Below, one piece after another: positions 10,077 through 20,677 of a stretch of 64,000 nucleotides of DNA. The notes beneath the pieces are model-generated. The model saw only the letters and a program-made list of their open reading frames with translations. It was not told the DNA's origin and did no database searches. The translations under genes and the position numbers were made by a program. Every line of letters begins with the position of its first letter. Positions within the stretch are counted from its first letter, which is position 1. Source of the stretch: Isoetes taiwanensis (Eukaryota; Streptophyta; Lycopodiopsida; Isoetales; Isoetaceae); the NCBI GenBank assembly GCA_021234155.1, contig JAJEKV010000012.1, positions 3,507,638 through 3,571,637 of the forward strand, given 5' to 3'.

Positions 10077-10087
10077 CTTCCCCATCA
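10077..10087 (-). other. polypurine tract
   Basis: Minus-strand TGATGGGGAAG immediately before the 3' LTR (TGTAGAG...). This is the expected primer site for plus-strand DNA synthesis. Confidence 0.8.
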
Positions 10088-10108
10088 TTGAATATTCATA
10101 TTTTGCTG

Positions 10109-13100
10109 TCATGCCTGTATCAGAGAAACACTAACTTCTGTCCCTTGAATATTCAGCAGATTTTTCAACATGGTAAACCTGGATTCTCTAAGAGCTTTTG
10201 TCAATATGTCAGCTAACTATCTTTCTGTTGGAATGTATTTCACTGCAATCAATTTCCTTTGAACCATTTCTCTAATAAAGTGCAGTTTCATCTCAATATG
10301 CTTTGATCTTTCATGAAGTACTGGATTCTGTGTCATTGCAATTCCACTGGTACTATCTGACCACAAAGTGGTTGGTTCATGACTTGTTATGACAAATTCT
10401 TCCAGTAATCTCCTAATCCATATTATTTCCTTAGATGCCAGTGTGATTGCTGAGTACCCAGCCTCTGCACTAGATAGAGCCACAGTATTTTGTTTTTTGC
10501 ATTTCCAACTTACAGGATTGTCTCCAATCATTACCACATAACCAGAGGTAGAACGTCTTTGATCAACATCTCCTCCCCAGTCAGCATCTGCAAATGCATC
10601 AATATTGTGTCCTCTGTCTCTGAATGTAAGTCCATGATCTGCTGTTCCTTTTAAATACCTTAGGACACGTTTGGCAGTTGCCCAATGCTGTCTTCCAGGA
10701 TTGCTATTATACCTACTCAGCAAATTTACTACAAAGGCAATATCAGGTCTTGTGGCCCCTGACAAATGTAGCAGATAGCCAATCAAACTTCTATAAGGAA
10801 TTTTTTTCATGTCTTCAATTTCTTCACTTGTTGTAGGACACATGTCTTTTCTGATTTTAGGGCCTGGAACCAAAGGGGTATTCACCATATTACAATTTGT
10901 CATCTTAAATCTATCAAGCACGCCATGGACATAATCTGTTTGACTTAACTTTATAATTTTCTCATTTCGATTTCTGGTCACCTTAATTCTCGAGAACTTT
11001 TTCAACTCCCCTAAATCTGTCATTTTAAATCTGGACTTGAGCACCTTCTTGCAAGTTTCCAAGCAATCCAAATTGTTAGAAAACATTACACAGTCATCTA
11101 CATAAAGGGCAATAAGGCAAAAATAATCATGCTGCTTGTAGACATAAAGATTTCCATCTCCATTTAGCTTCATAAATCCTTGATCTGTCAGATACTTGTC
11201 CATGCAAGTATACCATGCTCTAGGTGATTGTTTAAGGCCATATACTGCTCTCTTTAGCCTCCAAATTTTATCCTCCTTTTCTTCAAATCCCAAAGGTGGT
11301 TTCATGTAGATCTCTTCCTCTAACTCTGCATTTAAGAAAGCAGTGCTAACATCCATATGGTGAACTTCCCAGTCCATTGAGTTGGCCAGTGCTAGCATAA
11401 TCCTAATGCTTGATAATTTTACTATTGGAGAATAGGTGTCATTATAGTCAACTCCTTTCTGCTGTGTGAATCCTTGGGCAACAAGCCTGGCTTTATATTT
11501 CCTGGATCCATCTGGAAGTTCCTTAATCTTAAAAATCCATTTGTTTCCTACAATATTCTTATTTTCTGGCCTGTTCACTACTTCAAATGTCTCAGTTCGT
11601 TCGTTTAAATGCAGACGTTTCCTCATTCATGGCAATCTGCCATTGTTTGTTGTTTCTGCTACCCATTGCTTCTTCAAAAGTCTGTGGCACATCAATTTCC
11701 ATGGCTATCATTAAGTGTGGAATCATCTCTTCTTCTATTGCCTCTAATCTTTTGCTTTTGCCATCAGCTTCTGTTCCATGCTCATCAATCTTAATTCCTT
11801 TATCTGCCAATTCCTTTTTGAGCCTATCTGCCTCAAACATCCGTTTCCTTTGTTTAACAGCAGTAATTCTTTCTTGTGCTCCTTCTTGGGTAGGATTATT
11901 AAAATTCATGCCCTCTTGAGCTGTTTTGTTTGAATTTTCATCATCATTATCACTGTCAAAATCAGCAATATCATTTGCTTTCTGTATTTCACTTGGCTTA
12001 GCTTTTTTTTTTACATTTAGATCCTTAACATCCTTGTACAATTGCTCTTCCACAAACACAACATCTCTGCTTATTAGTATTTTTCTCCTTTCTGAATCAT
12101 AAAGTCGGTATGCTTTAGATTCCTCATCATATCCAACTAAAAAAGCAGTTAAAGCCCTGTCATCCAATTTTCCTCTCAATTCTTCAGGAATGTGAACATA
12201 AGCCAGACATCCATAGGTTTTAAAACCTTCATATGTAGTTATTTTCTTACTCCATAATTGTTCAGGGATTTCCCCATCTAAACTTGCACTTGGCAACCTA
12301 TTTTGAATATAGATAGCTGTTTTTAGAGCTTCTTCCCATAATCTATTTGGCAAACCTGCATGTTCTAGCATAGCTCTAACTGCATTCAAGCAAGTCCTAT
12401 TTTTTCTTTCTGCTACCCCATTCTGCTGAGGGGAATATCTGCATGTCTCTTAATGCTTTTTTCAATGTAAAAGGTTTTGAATTTTTTAGATATATCTTCC
12501 CCTCCCCTGTCTGATCTCAGGTACTTAATTTTATCCCTGTCTCTCGTTCCATTTCAGTTAAATATTCCTTGAATGCGCTCAGAGCTTCACTCTTTTTTTC
12601 TAAGCAGTAACATTTTGCTTTTCTAGTGCAATCATCAATAAAAGTAATAAAATACCTTTTTCCAGAGTGGCTTTTGATATTGAGAGGACCACATATATCA
12701 GTATGTATTAGCTCCAAGGGTGTGTCAGCTCTCTTAAATCTCCTGCCAAATGGTAACCTGGTACTTTTCCCAATTAAACACCCCTGCAGACAAAATGTGT
12801 TTAGTCTTCATTTGAAGCATAATAAGTCCAGATTTATTTAGAGCTTTCACATTACTCAAATTGGTATGGCCAAGACGTTCATGCCATGTTTTCAAGCTGG
12901 CTACTGATATATTATTAACTGTAGGAACTTTTTCAGAAGTATTCAACTCAAAGAGATCTCCAACTCTTTTTCCAAAAAAACATATTTTATTATCTTTCAA
13001 AATCTTGCATACAAGCTTGTCAAATATGACCCGGAAATCCAAGTCAACTAATTGACTTCCAAAAATCAGATTTTTCACAATTGAAGGCACACAAAGGACC

Positions 13101-14330
13101 TTCTCAATTTCTAATGGATTCCCTTGCAAATCACACAATTTTATCATTCCTGCTGCTTTTACTTCTCTAATTATTCCATCCCCCAACCGAATGTTCTTTG
13201 TCTTTTGCTCCTTGTCCGATCTTGTAAGCAAATCTGAAGATCCTATGATTGTTCTTTCAGCTCCCGAATCTACAACAAAAGATGTTTTAGAATTCTGGCT
13301 TATAGAACTAGAAAAGACATTTGTTATCTCTTCCTCAGAATCCTCCTCTTCACATTCTATAACAGCCATGTTTGTGTTGGCTGCCTTAGTACCTCGACCT
13401 TTACCCTTGCTGGTATTCTATTGGTGTGATTTACCCTTTCCTCTACCTCTGCCCCTGCCACTGTCCCTTGGACTTGGGCACTTAGATGCAAAATGTCGTA
13501 CTCCTCCACATGTATAACATGTTTTCACATTTTGAGCATTTCTAGGGCAATTGAATTTCACATGCCCCACTTCCCCACAGCCATAACACGGGCCAATTTG
13601 CTTACCTCTGTCACTAGAGGCTTTTCCTTTCCTCACAACCAACACCTCTGCTGATTCTTCATCATCATCATTCTCATTGTCATTCACAAATTTCTGCTCT
13701 ATTTCTGTTCTGGCTATTTGCTCAGCCTCCTCCCTAGTTCTGGCAACAGTTCTTATCATTGTAGCCAATGTTCCATAGTTGGCAAACATTTTAAAGATTG
13801 CCAAGATCTGGTGGCTCACTGACATACTTACACCAGCTGCTTCTAAATCTGCACAAAGAGTCAAATTTATGAAACATTGTGGTCAAATCTGCCTTGTCAT
13901 CAAATCTCATCTTCCTAATCTCCTTTTCCAAAACATCAATCTGGGATGAGCTCTTTGTTTCATAAGTTTTGATTAAATATTTCCATGCCTCCTGCCTCCC
14001 TAGGGCTCAGATCCCTCAATTTAAGCATTATGCTTGGTGCAGCCTTGCACATAATTATAGCTTTAGCCTGATTTACTTTTACTTCATCACTTGCCTTATC
14101 ACTACTAACCTCTTTGGATTTTGCAGTAGATTCACCTGACCTGGCTGTTGAAGATTCTCCTACTGCAAAACTACTCATTTCATCATTCACATTAGTACTT
14201 GGTTCAATTATATACCATAATCCTTCAAATTTCAAAACTTCATTGACTCTCTCTTTCCATATCTGAAAACCTCCTACTCCCTGGAATACATCTACTGACT
14301 TAAGAGAGTGGCTCCAAAACGTGTGGACAT
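10109..14330 (-). pseudogene. copia gag-pol polyprotein, several disruptions
   Basis: Gag starts near 14330. It shows WKERVNEVLKFEGLW and two CCHC knuckles (CYGCGEVGHVKFNC, CYTCGGVRHFASKC). Protease follows with the DSG catalytic motif (FVVDSGAERTIIGSS, about 13280). Integrase has the HH part WHERLGHTN, the CC part in another frame (CLQGC), and core motifs HTDICGP and FIDDCTRKAKCYC. RT-RNase H (11626-10217) is largely open and shows KARLVAQGF, MDVSTAFLNAELEEEIYM, VYGLKQSPRAWY and the catalytic YVDD. RNase H has ADADWGGD, but the usual SSTEAEY is SSAEAGY, replacing a conserved acidic residue. An amber stop at 10217-10219 follows IPTER; the normal tail (LADILTKALRE) continues in frame to TGA at 10109-10111. 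Frameshifts lie near 12760, 12520, 12430 and 11600. Not autonomous as it stands. Confidence 0.9.
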
Positions 14331-14340
14331 TGTATAGATA

Positions 14341-14352
14341 GTTCTGATACCA
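14341..14352 (-). other. primer binding site (initiator tRNA-Met)
   Basis: Minus-strand TGGTATCAGAAC, one base inside the 5' LTR. It matches the usual plant copia PBS TGGTATCAGAGC (complement of the 3' end of initiator tRNA-Met) at 11 of 12 positions. Confidence 0.9.
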
Positions 14353-14353
14353 C

Positions 14354-14768
14354 TGTTAAATAATGAATTATTCAAATATGAACTTAGCCTTTTATTTTAC
14401 AAATGTCACAAACAAAACATTAGGTATTCAACATAAGATATTCAAAGAACAAAACACGAAACTTCAACTCAAGATTTCGCTTCCACTGTATATCTGTACA
14501 TAATGAATTTCTAGTTAAATATACTTGGAGATCACCGCAATCGGGCAATCCCTGTATCTTACCCATTGATCAATCCGTTCGGTTGCTAGATTGATGCTGT
14601 TGAATCCACCTGGCCCGATATACTGTTCACCGAGCTAATATTTAGGGTAGTCTGCAAATAATATCAATTATCTAATGTACACCATGATACCATGGTCTTC
14701 TCTTAAACATAAATATTCAATGACCAATTCAACCTAATGGTTCTTTGAGCATGCCATAATTCTCTACA
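14354..14768 (-). repeat. 5' LTR of copia element
   Basis: 415-bp copy bounded by TG...CA on the minus strand, aligned base by base with 9669-10076. Differences noted are about four substitutions plus indels (a five-base insertion near 14390 and the blocks described for the 3' LTR). Confidence 0.9.
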
Positions 14769-15545
14769 CAAGCAAGCATTCAAGCCAAAGTTATATATAC
14801 ATCTACAGAGGGTATGCACAATATGCTCCCAATACATGTTTATGTGCAAGTATAAAGATTATTTCACAAAGACATGTGCTGTTTAAGTATATGCTTGTTC
14901 TGAAGCATATACTTCTCCGAAAACTCTCTATATGGCAGAGTGCGGCCATCGTCTCAAGGAACCTCATCAGCAACCCTCAATCCAAAATTTTGCTGGACTC
15001 CTCGGACATCCATTTTGGAATGCAGCCCTTGGCACTTTTAACGTAAATATGCTGAGCATGGTTGAAGCCTTTTTGTCTTTTCTTTAACTCACAACTGAGT
15101 GGCAAACTTGTACCTGCTTCATACCGTGCGGAACATCATTCTAGCAGCAGCTAACAGCTTCGAACATTGTATTGCAATAGTGATAAGTCAATGGAATATG
15201 ACCAGAGCAAGTAAAAGCTCTGCTAAATAGTGATATTTGGGTTTCATGTAGGTATTAGCAGGCGATCGTGTCTATGGAGTCCATATCACATAAACTCCTG
15301 TTGTAACTCTTAAACAGTTGCCTATATATACACCAAGCTATTGCAAGAAAGATTCTATGTATATAAGATTACAATTGATTACATAGTGCATGGAAGAAGG
15401 AATTGGCTTATATGGCCTTGTGAACACTGATGCAAAATGAGGATTATGTAAAAGAGTTAAGAACACAACCCATGCAACAAGTAGGATGCACGCCAACTTA
15501 TCCGAGCTGTAGAAGAGTCATGAGACGAGTAATATTTAAGTATGA
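14769..15545. other. flank between copia and hAT-like element
   Basis: This should be the upstream part of the intron of the gamma-CA-like gene, if that gene continued here. No gamma-CA exon was recognised on the minus strand. No other domain is visible. Confidence 0.4.
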
Positions 15546-16500
15546 TGAATGAACAGTGTTGTTTACGTACCCGTATTTTACGTTTACGTACGTCCCGTAC
15601 CTTCCTCACAGTACTATACGTACTATACCTATAAGTTGACAGGTCAAATTAAGCTCTTGTTTTATTAGTACCGTACTTAATGTATTAATACGTACAGTAC
15701 GTATGATACGTACTTTATATAAAAAAATCCGTCCAAATGACATTAGACCGATAGAGTTGGTAAAATTATATATTAGGAAAAATACATTATTATATATTAT
15801 AGAACAGGTGTAAAAAACACATTAGGAGATTTTAGACATTAGGGAAATTATGGAATTGTAGTTAAAAAGAAAAAAAAGCACATAATCTTCTTGCAAATAA
15901 AAACCCAAAACCCCTGCATTTTCCCCCTCTTTCTTCTTACCACGCCGTTGAATCGAATGGAGATGGAGATGCAGACCCTGCCTTTCTCCTTGTTTTGTCA
16001 AGGTAGGAGGCAAACCTTCTCCTTAATACTTAAATAGCTTGCATTCATGCCAAGAAAGAAATCTGAGAGGTCATGGTTAATAGCTTCAGATGCAATAAAT
16101 GAGCAACAATTACTTGAATTTATTTGTCTGTGGGTGTAGATTGCAGACTAGAATATATAACTCTTAAATAGACATATTTTGGATTGAAAACTTTAAGAAA
16201 TACTTAATTTTCTAAAGTAATATATTATGGTTCATTATTTAAAACTTGAAGTTCTTCATACTAGTTGTTATTGCAACTATTTCAAGTGCAATACAAGAAA
16301 TAATAGTTCTAAAAATTACAGAAAGTATTTTACGTATAGTACGTAAAGTACGTATTTTACGTATTTAATAAGTACTTTATAATCCAAAAAAAATGTATTT
16401 AAAGTACTTTTTAAATGAGAGGTATACATACGGTATTAATACGTTACGTACGTATAATACCCGTACCGTACTAAACGTACCTGACAACACTGTGAATGAA
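15546..16500. mobile_element. hAT-like non-autonomous DNA transposon with 8-bp TSD
   Basis: Element 15554-16492 (939 bp) begins CAGTGTTGT and ends ACAACACTG, its exact reverse complement. It is flanked on both sides by TGAATGAA (15546-15553 and 16493-16500), a perfect 8-bp duplication as made by hAT transposases. Beyond the short terminal repeat, both subterminal regions are packed with ACGTA/GTAC motifs (15564-15715 and 16330-16480). Such clustered subterminal repeats are typical transposase binding sites. No transposase ORF is present; the only ORF (15822-16013, minus) is unrecognised. It would need a transposase supplied from elsewhere. Confidence 0.85.
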
Positions 16501-17290
16501 CACTGATCACACTTTCCCTCTGATATTAATCACATTACCGTTAATGCTCTTTAAGAAACACTGCTAAATTAAAAAAAAAAAAAGATGTGAAAATGCAAGA
16601 GCAAATATTCTGAATAAATATTTAACATCAATGCCACTCAAAATTATTAACTTCAAATGCATTTTGTTGAGAATTTACCATCTGTTTCTGCAATCGATGA
16701 TGCTTCCCTTGATTCTTCAAAGACCCATCTCTTACCAGTTTAATTTATAACGTTACAACTCAGGCATGCTATAACACAAGGCCTGAAGGCCGAGTTAGAT
16801 ATCATAGCTCATATTTTGACATGCAAAAAAAAAAAAGATCACCACTTTCTATCTTACTATCTGCAGTTCATTTGAAAGGATGTCCACATCGTTTCAAAAT
16901 CACCCTCTTTAGGCTGATAATAAGTCCTCCTCCTCGTCCTGGATAAGGTAAAAGGGGAGCGTTGATCCTTCACCAAGTACAAACTAAAAACCTAGGGACT
17001 GTCGACTGAATTTGGTTCATAGTCGACTTTTTGTTTCTACTACTGATTCGTGGCCCTTAGACTGTGGATCCGTGCATCGACCTCCATAGCTGAGCTCGGA
17101 TATGGAGTTGTGGCAATTTTCCTGTGCCGGTTAGCGGGTTTGCTCAGTGGCCGCCCAACAACATTGATGACCGCCAGTTTACAGGCAACAACAAGTTTGA
17201 AGCAGTTTCCAGTATTCTAGGCATATTCTAACATATGCTTAGAATATGCCATTAACCCATATGAGCAAGGGTTTGCCCCCCTAGGGGCAA
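16501..17290. other. intergenic, nothing recognised
   Basis: AT-rich sequence with two A-runs (about 16568-16583 and 16826-16837). No coding domain or terminal repeat pair was seen. Confidence 0.4.
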
Positions 17291-17299
17291 CCCAAAAAA

Positions 17300-17900
17300 A
17301 AAGTCAATTCCGGTCACTCCGCGCCAAAGGCCTTTGCGTCGCGAACTCAGAGCCCTTTCGCGCGAAGGATTAGAAAAGATAAAATTTAGGAATCTTTGAA
17401 TAAAATTTTGAGCTTGTATGTATATATGTTTAAAAAAAAAAAAAAAAAAAACTCCGGTCACTCTGCGCCAAAGGCCTCTGCGTCGCGAACGCAAGGCCCT
17501 TTCGCACGAAGTGACCCGAGTCACTTGATTTGGGGCAAAATTGATCCAAATTTTGTACTAAAGGATGTTAGAATGCTTAGAATTTGTTTAGAAATATAGT
17601 ATAGCACTTAATTCTTGTTAAAAATGTCAAAGGGTAGCCAAGATCAGGCCACTCCAGTCACTCCGCGCCAAAGGCCTCTGCGTCGCGAACGCAGACCTCT
17701 TCTTGTTAAATGTCAAAGAGTAGCCAAGTTCAGAATCAGACCACTCCAGTCAGTCCGCGCCAAAGGCCTCTGCTTCGCGAATGCAGACCCCTTCCGCCCG
17801 ATTTCGAGCAAAATTTTTGCAAAATTGCTTAGTGTACATTTTAGTCAGAGGCCTTTACGTCACGAACGCAGACTTTTTTCGCGCGAATTTTACAAAATTG
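17300..17900. repeat. dispersed GC-rich repeat family, about five copies
   Basis: A motif of about 45-55 bp built around GCGCCAAAGGCCTCTGCG followed by TCGCGAACGCAGA recurs at about 17315, 17465, 17665, 17755 and 17845. Spacings are uneven (roughly 90-200 bp) and AT-rich sequence lies between. The copies are CpG-rich against an AT-rich background. ORFs crossing it are by-products of the repeat. Confidence 0.75.
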
Positions 17901-17969
17901 CTCTGGAAAGGTACATTTTAGGCTCTTTAATGTTTTGCAAACTTGCAAACTTAATGTTTTGCAATGTTG

Positions 17970-18305
17970 CTTAGGAAAGGTTCTTAGTGTACATTTTAGG
18001 CATCTGCCATGCATTCTAGTGTCTTGTTCTTAGTGTACATTTTAGGCATCTGCCATGCATTCTAGTGTCTTGTAGTACCCCATTCTAGCTTTCTGGAAAG
18101 GTACATTTTAGGCTCTTAATGTTTTGCAAAGTTGCTTAGAAAAGGTTCTTAGTGTACATTTTAGGCATCTGGCATGCATTCTAGTGTCTTATAGTACTCT
18201 GGAAAGGTACATTTTAGGCTCTTAATGTTTTGCAAAGTTGCTTAGAAAAGGTTCTTAGTGTACATTTTAGGCATCTGGCATGCATTCTAGTGTCTTATAG
18301 TACCT
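17970..18305. repeat. tandem repeats, 42-47-bp and about 106-bp units
   Basis: The unit TTAGTGTACATTTTAGGCAT followed by CTGCCATGCATTCTAGTGTC occurs four times (starting about 17983, 18030, 18149 and 18256). The last two copies belong to a longer unit of about 106 bp that begins CTGGAAAGGTACATTTTAGG and is repeated at about 18093 and 18199. Array of recent local duplications; no coding content. Confidence 0.85.
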
Positions 18306-19005
18306 CATTCTAGCTTTTCAATCCATTTGAACCTCATCTTAAAAAAATTCCCACAGTAGCAGAAATTGAACCTCCCACCCACAAAGATGAACCCTCCCAA
18401 AACCCTCCCCCCCCCCACTCCCCCCCGGTGCCAATCACTAAGGGTGGGCATCATTTATATTTGAATTATAATTTTTAATTATATTTAAGCTTTAATCATG
18501 TTAGATGATATTAATGGCCAAGTCTTAGAGTTAGAACCAAGACCCTTAAGCTAGATAGAGACAGCATCTGCATTCATCTTAGCTTAGTTGTCGCTCTTAT
18601 CTTGCTAAGTGTCTTCTTGTCTACATATAGGTAGCATAATTAAACATTTTTCTTAGAAACCCAGCTAGTTGCCAAGGCCTTAGAAATTATTGTCACACGT
18701 TGGTAGGATACACCAACACACGTTATAGGTGCACTACCATCAAGTGTCTTCTGCCATGCCTTTGTATCATATATAATTATCTAGGAATTCATTCTATCTA
18801 GGTAATTTAGTCTAACACACCAAGTACACCGAGAAAGTAAGTCTCCTTATACCGCTCCATGATAGTAAATAAATACCTTTCTCAGTGCCTAGTAAAGTGC
18901 CAAATGCCAAGTGGGTCATTTGAGGTAGAGTGGATAACGATATAAAAATAGAGTTTGTAGAGTAAGTAGACATAAATAATTGTTGTTATAGTAGTATTTA
19001 TTGCC
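18306..19005. other. intergenic, C-run and AT-rich sequence
   Basis: Contains a C-rich run near 18406-18427. No recognisable gene or repeat boundary. Confidence 0.4.
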
Positions 19006-19293
19006 TTGTGCACTTTAGGGCGGTCAAATAGGTCAAGAGAACCTTCGTTGCAGATCCTCGATGCCTCGACACTAGAGCCACTCGACATCATCAACGAACT
19101 GAAAGCAGAGGGCAACCTTATGGAGGAAACTTCATCAAGAATAGACACAAGGGTTGCCAAGAAGGCTATGCAAGAGCCAATGGGCATCATGGCACTTACA
19201 AAATTGATCACATTAGGGGAGGAGCATCTTCTAGTCAAGGATATTCTCCAAGTGCCATATTTTCTTGAGGAAAGGCCCCACATAGATGACTAA
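19006..19293 (+). CDS. short hypothetical ORF
   Basis: 95-codon ORF of ordinary amino-acid composition (for example LEPLDIINELKAEGNLMEE and LVKDILQVPYFLEERPHIDD). No family recognised. It could be a fragment of a retrotransposon gag or of a host gene. The opposite strand also has an ORF across the same bases, so coding status is unsure. Confidence 0.25.
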   Translation: MCTLGRSNRSREPSLQILDASTLEPLDIINELKAEGNLMEETSSRIDTRVAKKAMQEPMGIMALTKLITLGEEHLLVKDILQVPYFLEERPHIDD

Positions 19294-19420
19294 TGTCACA
19301 GCTACATATCAGACGACTTCATCGACTTATGAACATCAAAAGTTCTGAAGGATGAGACTGGGCATACCTGCTAGGAAGGGCCGGCTAAGGCAATAATTGA
19401 TTATCATAAGCAAGAGATGT

Positions 19421-19891
19421 TTATCCCAGCACTAATGGATAAGTCCTAGTTGCTTGCTCACTTGCAACTGGCGGCGATCTTTCAAGTAAGTCGATTCCAT
19501 TGGTGGCTGCCATATTTGTATTTGGTGTTGAAATAGTGTGGGTTGTTTCAATTCTAGTTGTGTGAGAAGGAACTTCATGGAATTCACCACGCATTCTGGA
19601 TTGACGTTCCCTTGACCGTTGTCTCGCACTCTCTCGCACTCTCTCTCTAGCTTGTTCACTCAAGTTTGCGTACCGTTCTCTCTCGATTTGACGATTCCTC
19701 TCTCTATAACCTACTATCGGTACACTACGTCCCCTCCCCTCTATCACTCCCGATCGGAGTTGTCTAGTTCGCTCTCTTGCCATTGCCCTTAAACGTGCAT
19801 ATGGTCTTGTACTGCCATTAATTTCTATGTGGTTTTCAGCGGAGTTCGATAGGCTAGCATCCATGTCTAATCCACACACTATTGCAAGCAC
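19421..19891 (-). CDS. Arg/Glu-rich hypothetical ORF
   Basis: 156-codon ORF whose centre is dominated by arginine and glutamate (RERNRQIERERYANLSEQAR and REREQ-like runs, about residues 60-105). Flanks are ordinary Ser/Thr-rich sequence. The charge-rich helical stretch resembles regions found near the N-terminus of Helitron or PIF1-type proteins and in some nuclear proteins, but no catalytic domain is visible. It may be an exon of a longer minus-strand gene with the ORFs at 20206-20559 and 20678-21034. Confidence 0.3.
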   Translation of the reverse strand: MLAIVCGLDMDASLSNSAENHIEINGSTRPYARLRAMARERTRQLRSGVIEGRGRSVPIVGYRERNRQIERERYANLSEQARERVRESARQRSRERQSRMRGEFHEVPSHTTRIETTHTISTPNTNMAATNGIDLLERSPPVASEQATRTYPLVLG

Positions 19892-19976
19892 GAAGAGCTT
19901 TCTACTGAATTGATGTAGGGGGAGAGCTTACGTCTGTTCGCTTCCTTTAGAATCATCCATACATCGCGTCGAGTAA

Positions 19977-20102
19977 GAAAGACATTGAATATCTGGAAGC
20001 AGAATGAAGTATCTGTGACTTGCATAATAAGTCGATACATAAAGACATTGAATATCTGGAAGCAGAATGAAGTGTATGTGACTTGCATAATAACTCGATA
20101 CA
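19977..20102. repeat. 63-bp tandem duplication
   Basis: Two adjacent copies (about 19977-20039 and 20040-20102) of a unit containing AAAGACATTGAATATCTGGA and GACTTGCATAATAA, with few differences. Confidence 0.85.
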
Positions 20103-20205
20103 TATTGTATATATACCATATAATAGTAGGTTTGTTTTAATAGCATGATTGTGTAAATTTCTATTACTGTCTAATGCCTCTACAACTCCCCTATCAAAGC
20201 CGCAC

Positions 20206-20559
20206 TCAAGGCAGCATCACTAGCCTCAACAATTGTGCAGTAAGCCGTTTAGTGCTGATGGAAAGAGTGGTTCCATCCTTAGACATTTTATCTAATTCCT
20301 GGGAGAACCTATCTGATTGCGCTTGCAATTTTTTTGTCATCGTCAGAGGAGGGCATGTCCTGTACGATGATATGCGTGAGGCAATCTGATTTCGCCTGTA
20401 CTCTCGAGAGTTCGCCCCCCTTACAACCAATTTTTGTCTCTTATTGTTGTTCTTCTTGTTTTTGAGACGTGCATCCATATCATAAACCGTTGAGCATTCA
20501 CCAACCCCGTTTTCTAATTCGACTATGGACTCAACGGTCTCTACGATCATTTCCGCCAT
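20206..20559 (-). CDS. hypothetical protein with basic patch
   Basis: 117 codons from a true ATG at 20559. An acidic start (MAEMIVETVESIVELENG) is followed by a lysine/arginine-rich patch (KNKKNNNKRQK, then SREYRRNQIASRIS) and a helical tail (KKLQAQSDRFSQELDKMSK) that could be coiled coil. The basic patch could be a nuclear localisation or nucleic-acid-binding segment. Family not recognised. It lies on the same strand as its neighbours on both sides. Confidence 0.35.
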   Translation of the reverse strand: MAEMIVETVESIVELENGVGECSTVYDMDARLKNKKNNNKRQKLVVRGANSREYRRNQIASRISSYRTCPPLTMTKKLQAQSDRFSQELDKMSKDGTTLSISTKRLTAQLLRLVMLP

Positions 20560-20677
20560 TTACTACAGTGCAAGAGTCAAACACCAAATTAAGCCAATGC
20601 ACATATATTCAGTACCATGCATCATGCCAACAACATTTAAGGTCAAAAGTACACTTGATGTTCCAGGCCTGATCACA

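Larger units (their letters stand above)
9669..14768 (-). mobile_element. near-complete Ty1-copia LTR retrotransposon
   Basis: A 5.1-kb element lying minus-strand between two closely similar LTRs, with PBS next to the 5' LTR, a gag-pol region in copia order (gag, protease, integrase, RT, RNase H) and a PPT next to the 3' LTR. It sits in the intron of the gamma-CA-like gene, about 16 nt from the 3' splice site at 9650-9652. The flanks (CAAAT before, CAAGC after) share only three of five bases, so the 5-bp TSD is not confirmed. The LTRs differ by only about four substitutions plus indels, so the insertion is relatively young, yet the coding region already carries several frameshifts and a stop. 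Confidence 0.95.

Noticed and set aside
9664-14773. 5-bp TSD of the copia element
   Set aside because: CAAAT and CAAGC match at only three of five positions, so I do not claim a TSD.
17252-17974. ORFs across the 17.3-17.9 kb repeats as genes
   Set aside because: Their repeated RSR/AKGL-type peptides simply follow the DNA repeat unit.
19421-19891. Calling the Arg/Glu-rich ORF a Helitron protein
   Set aside because: Composition alone is similar; there is no Rep or helicase motif and no TC...CTRR Helitron ends were found.
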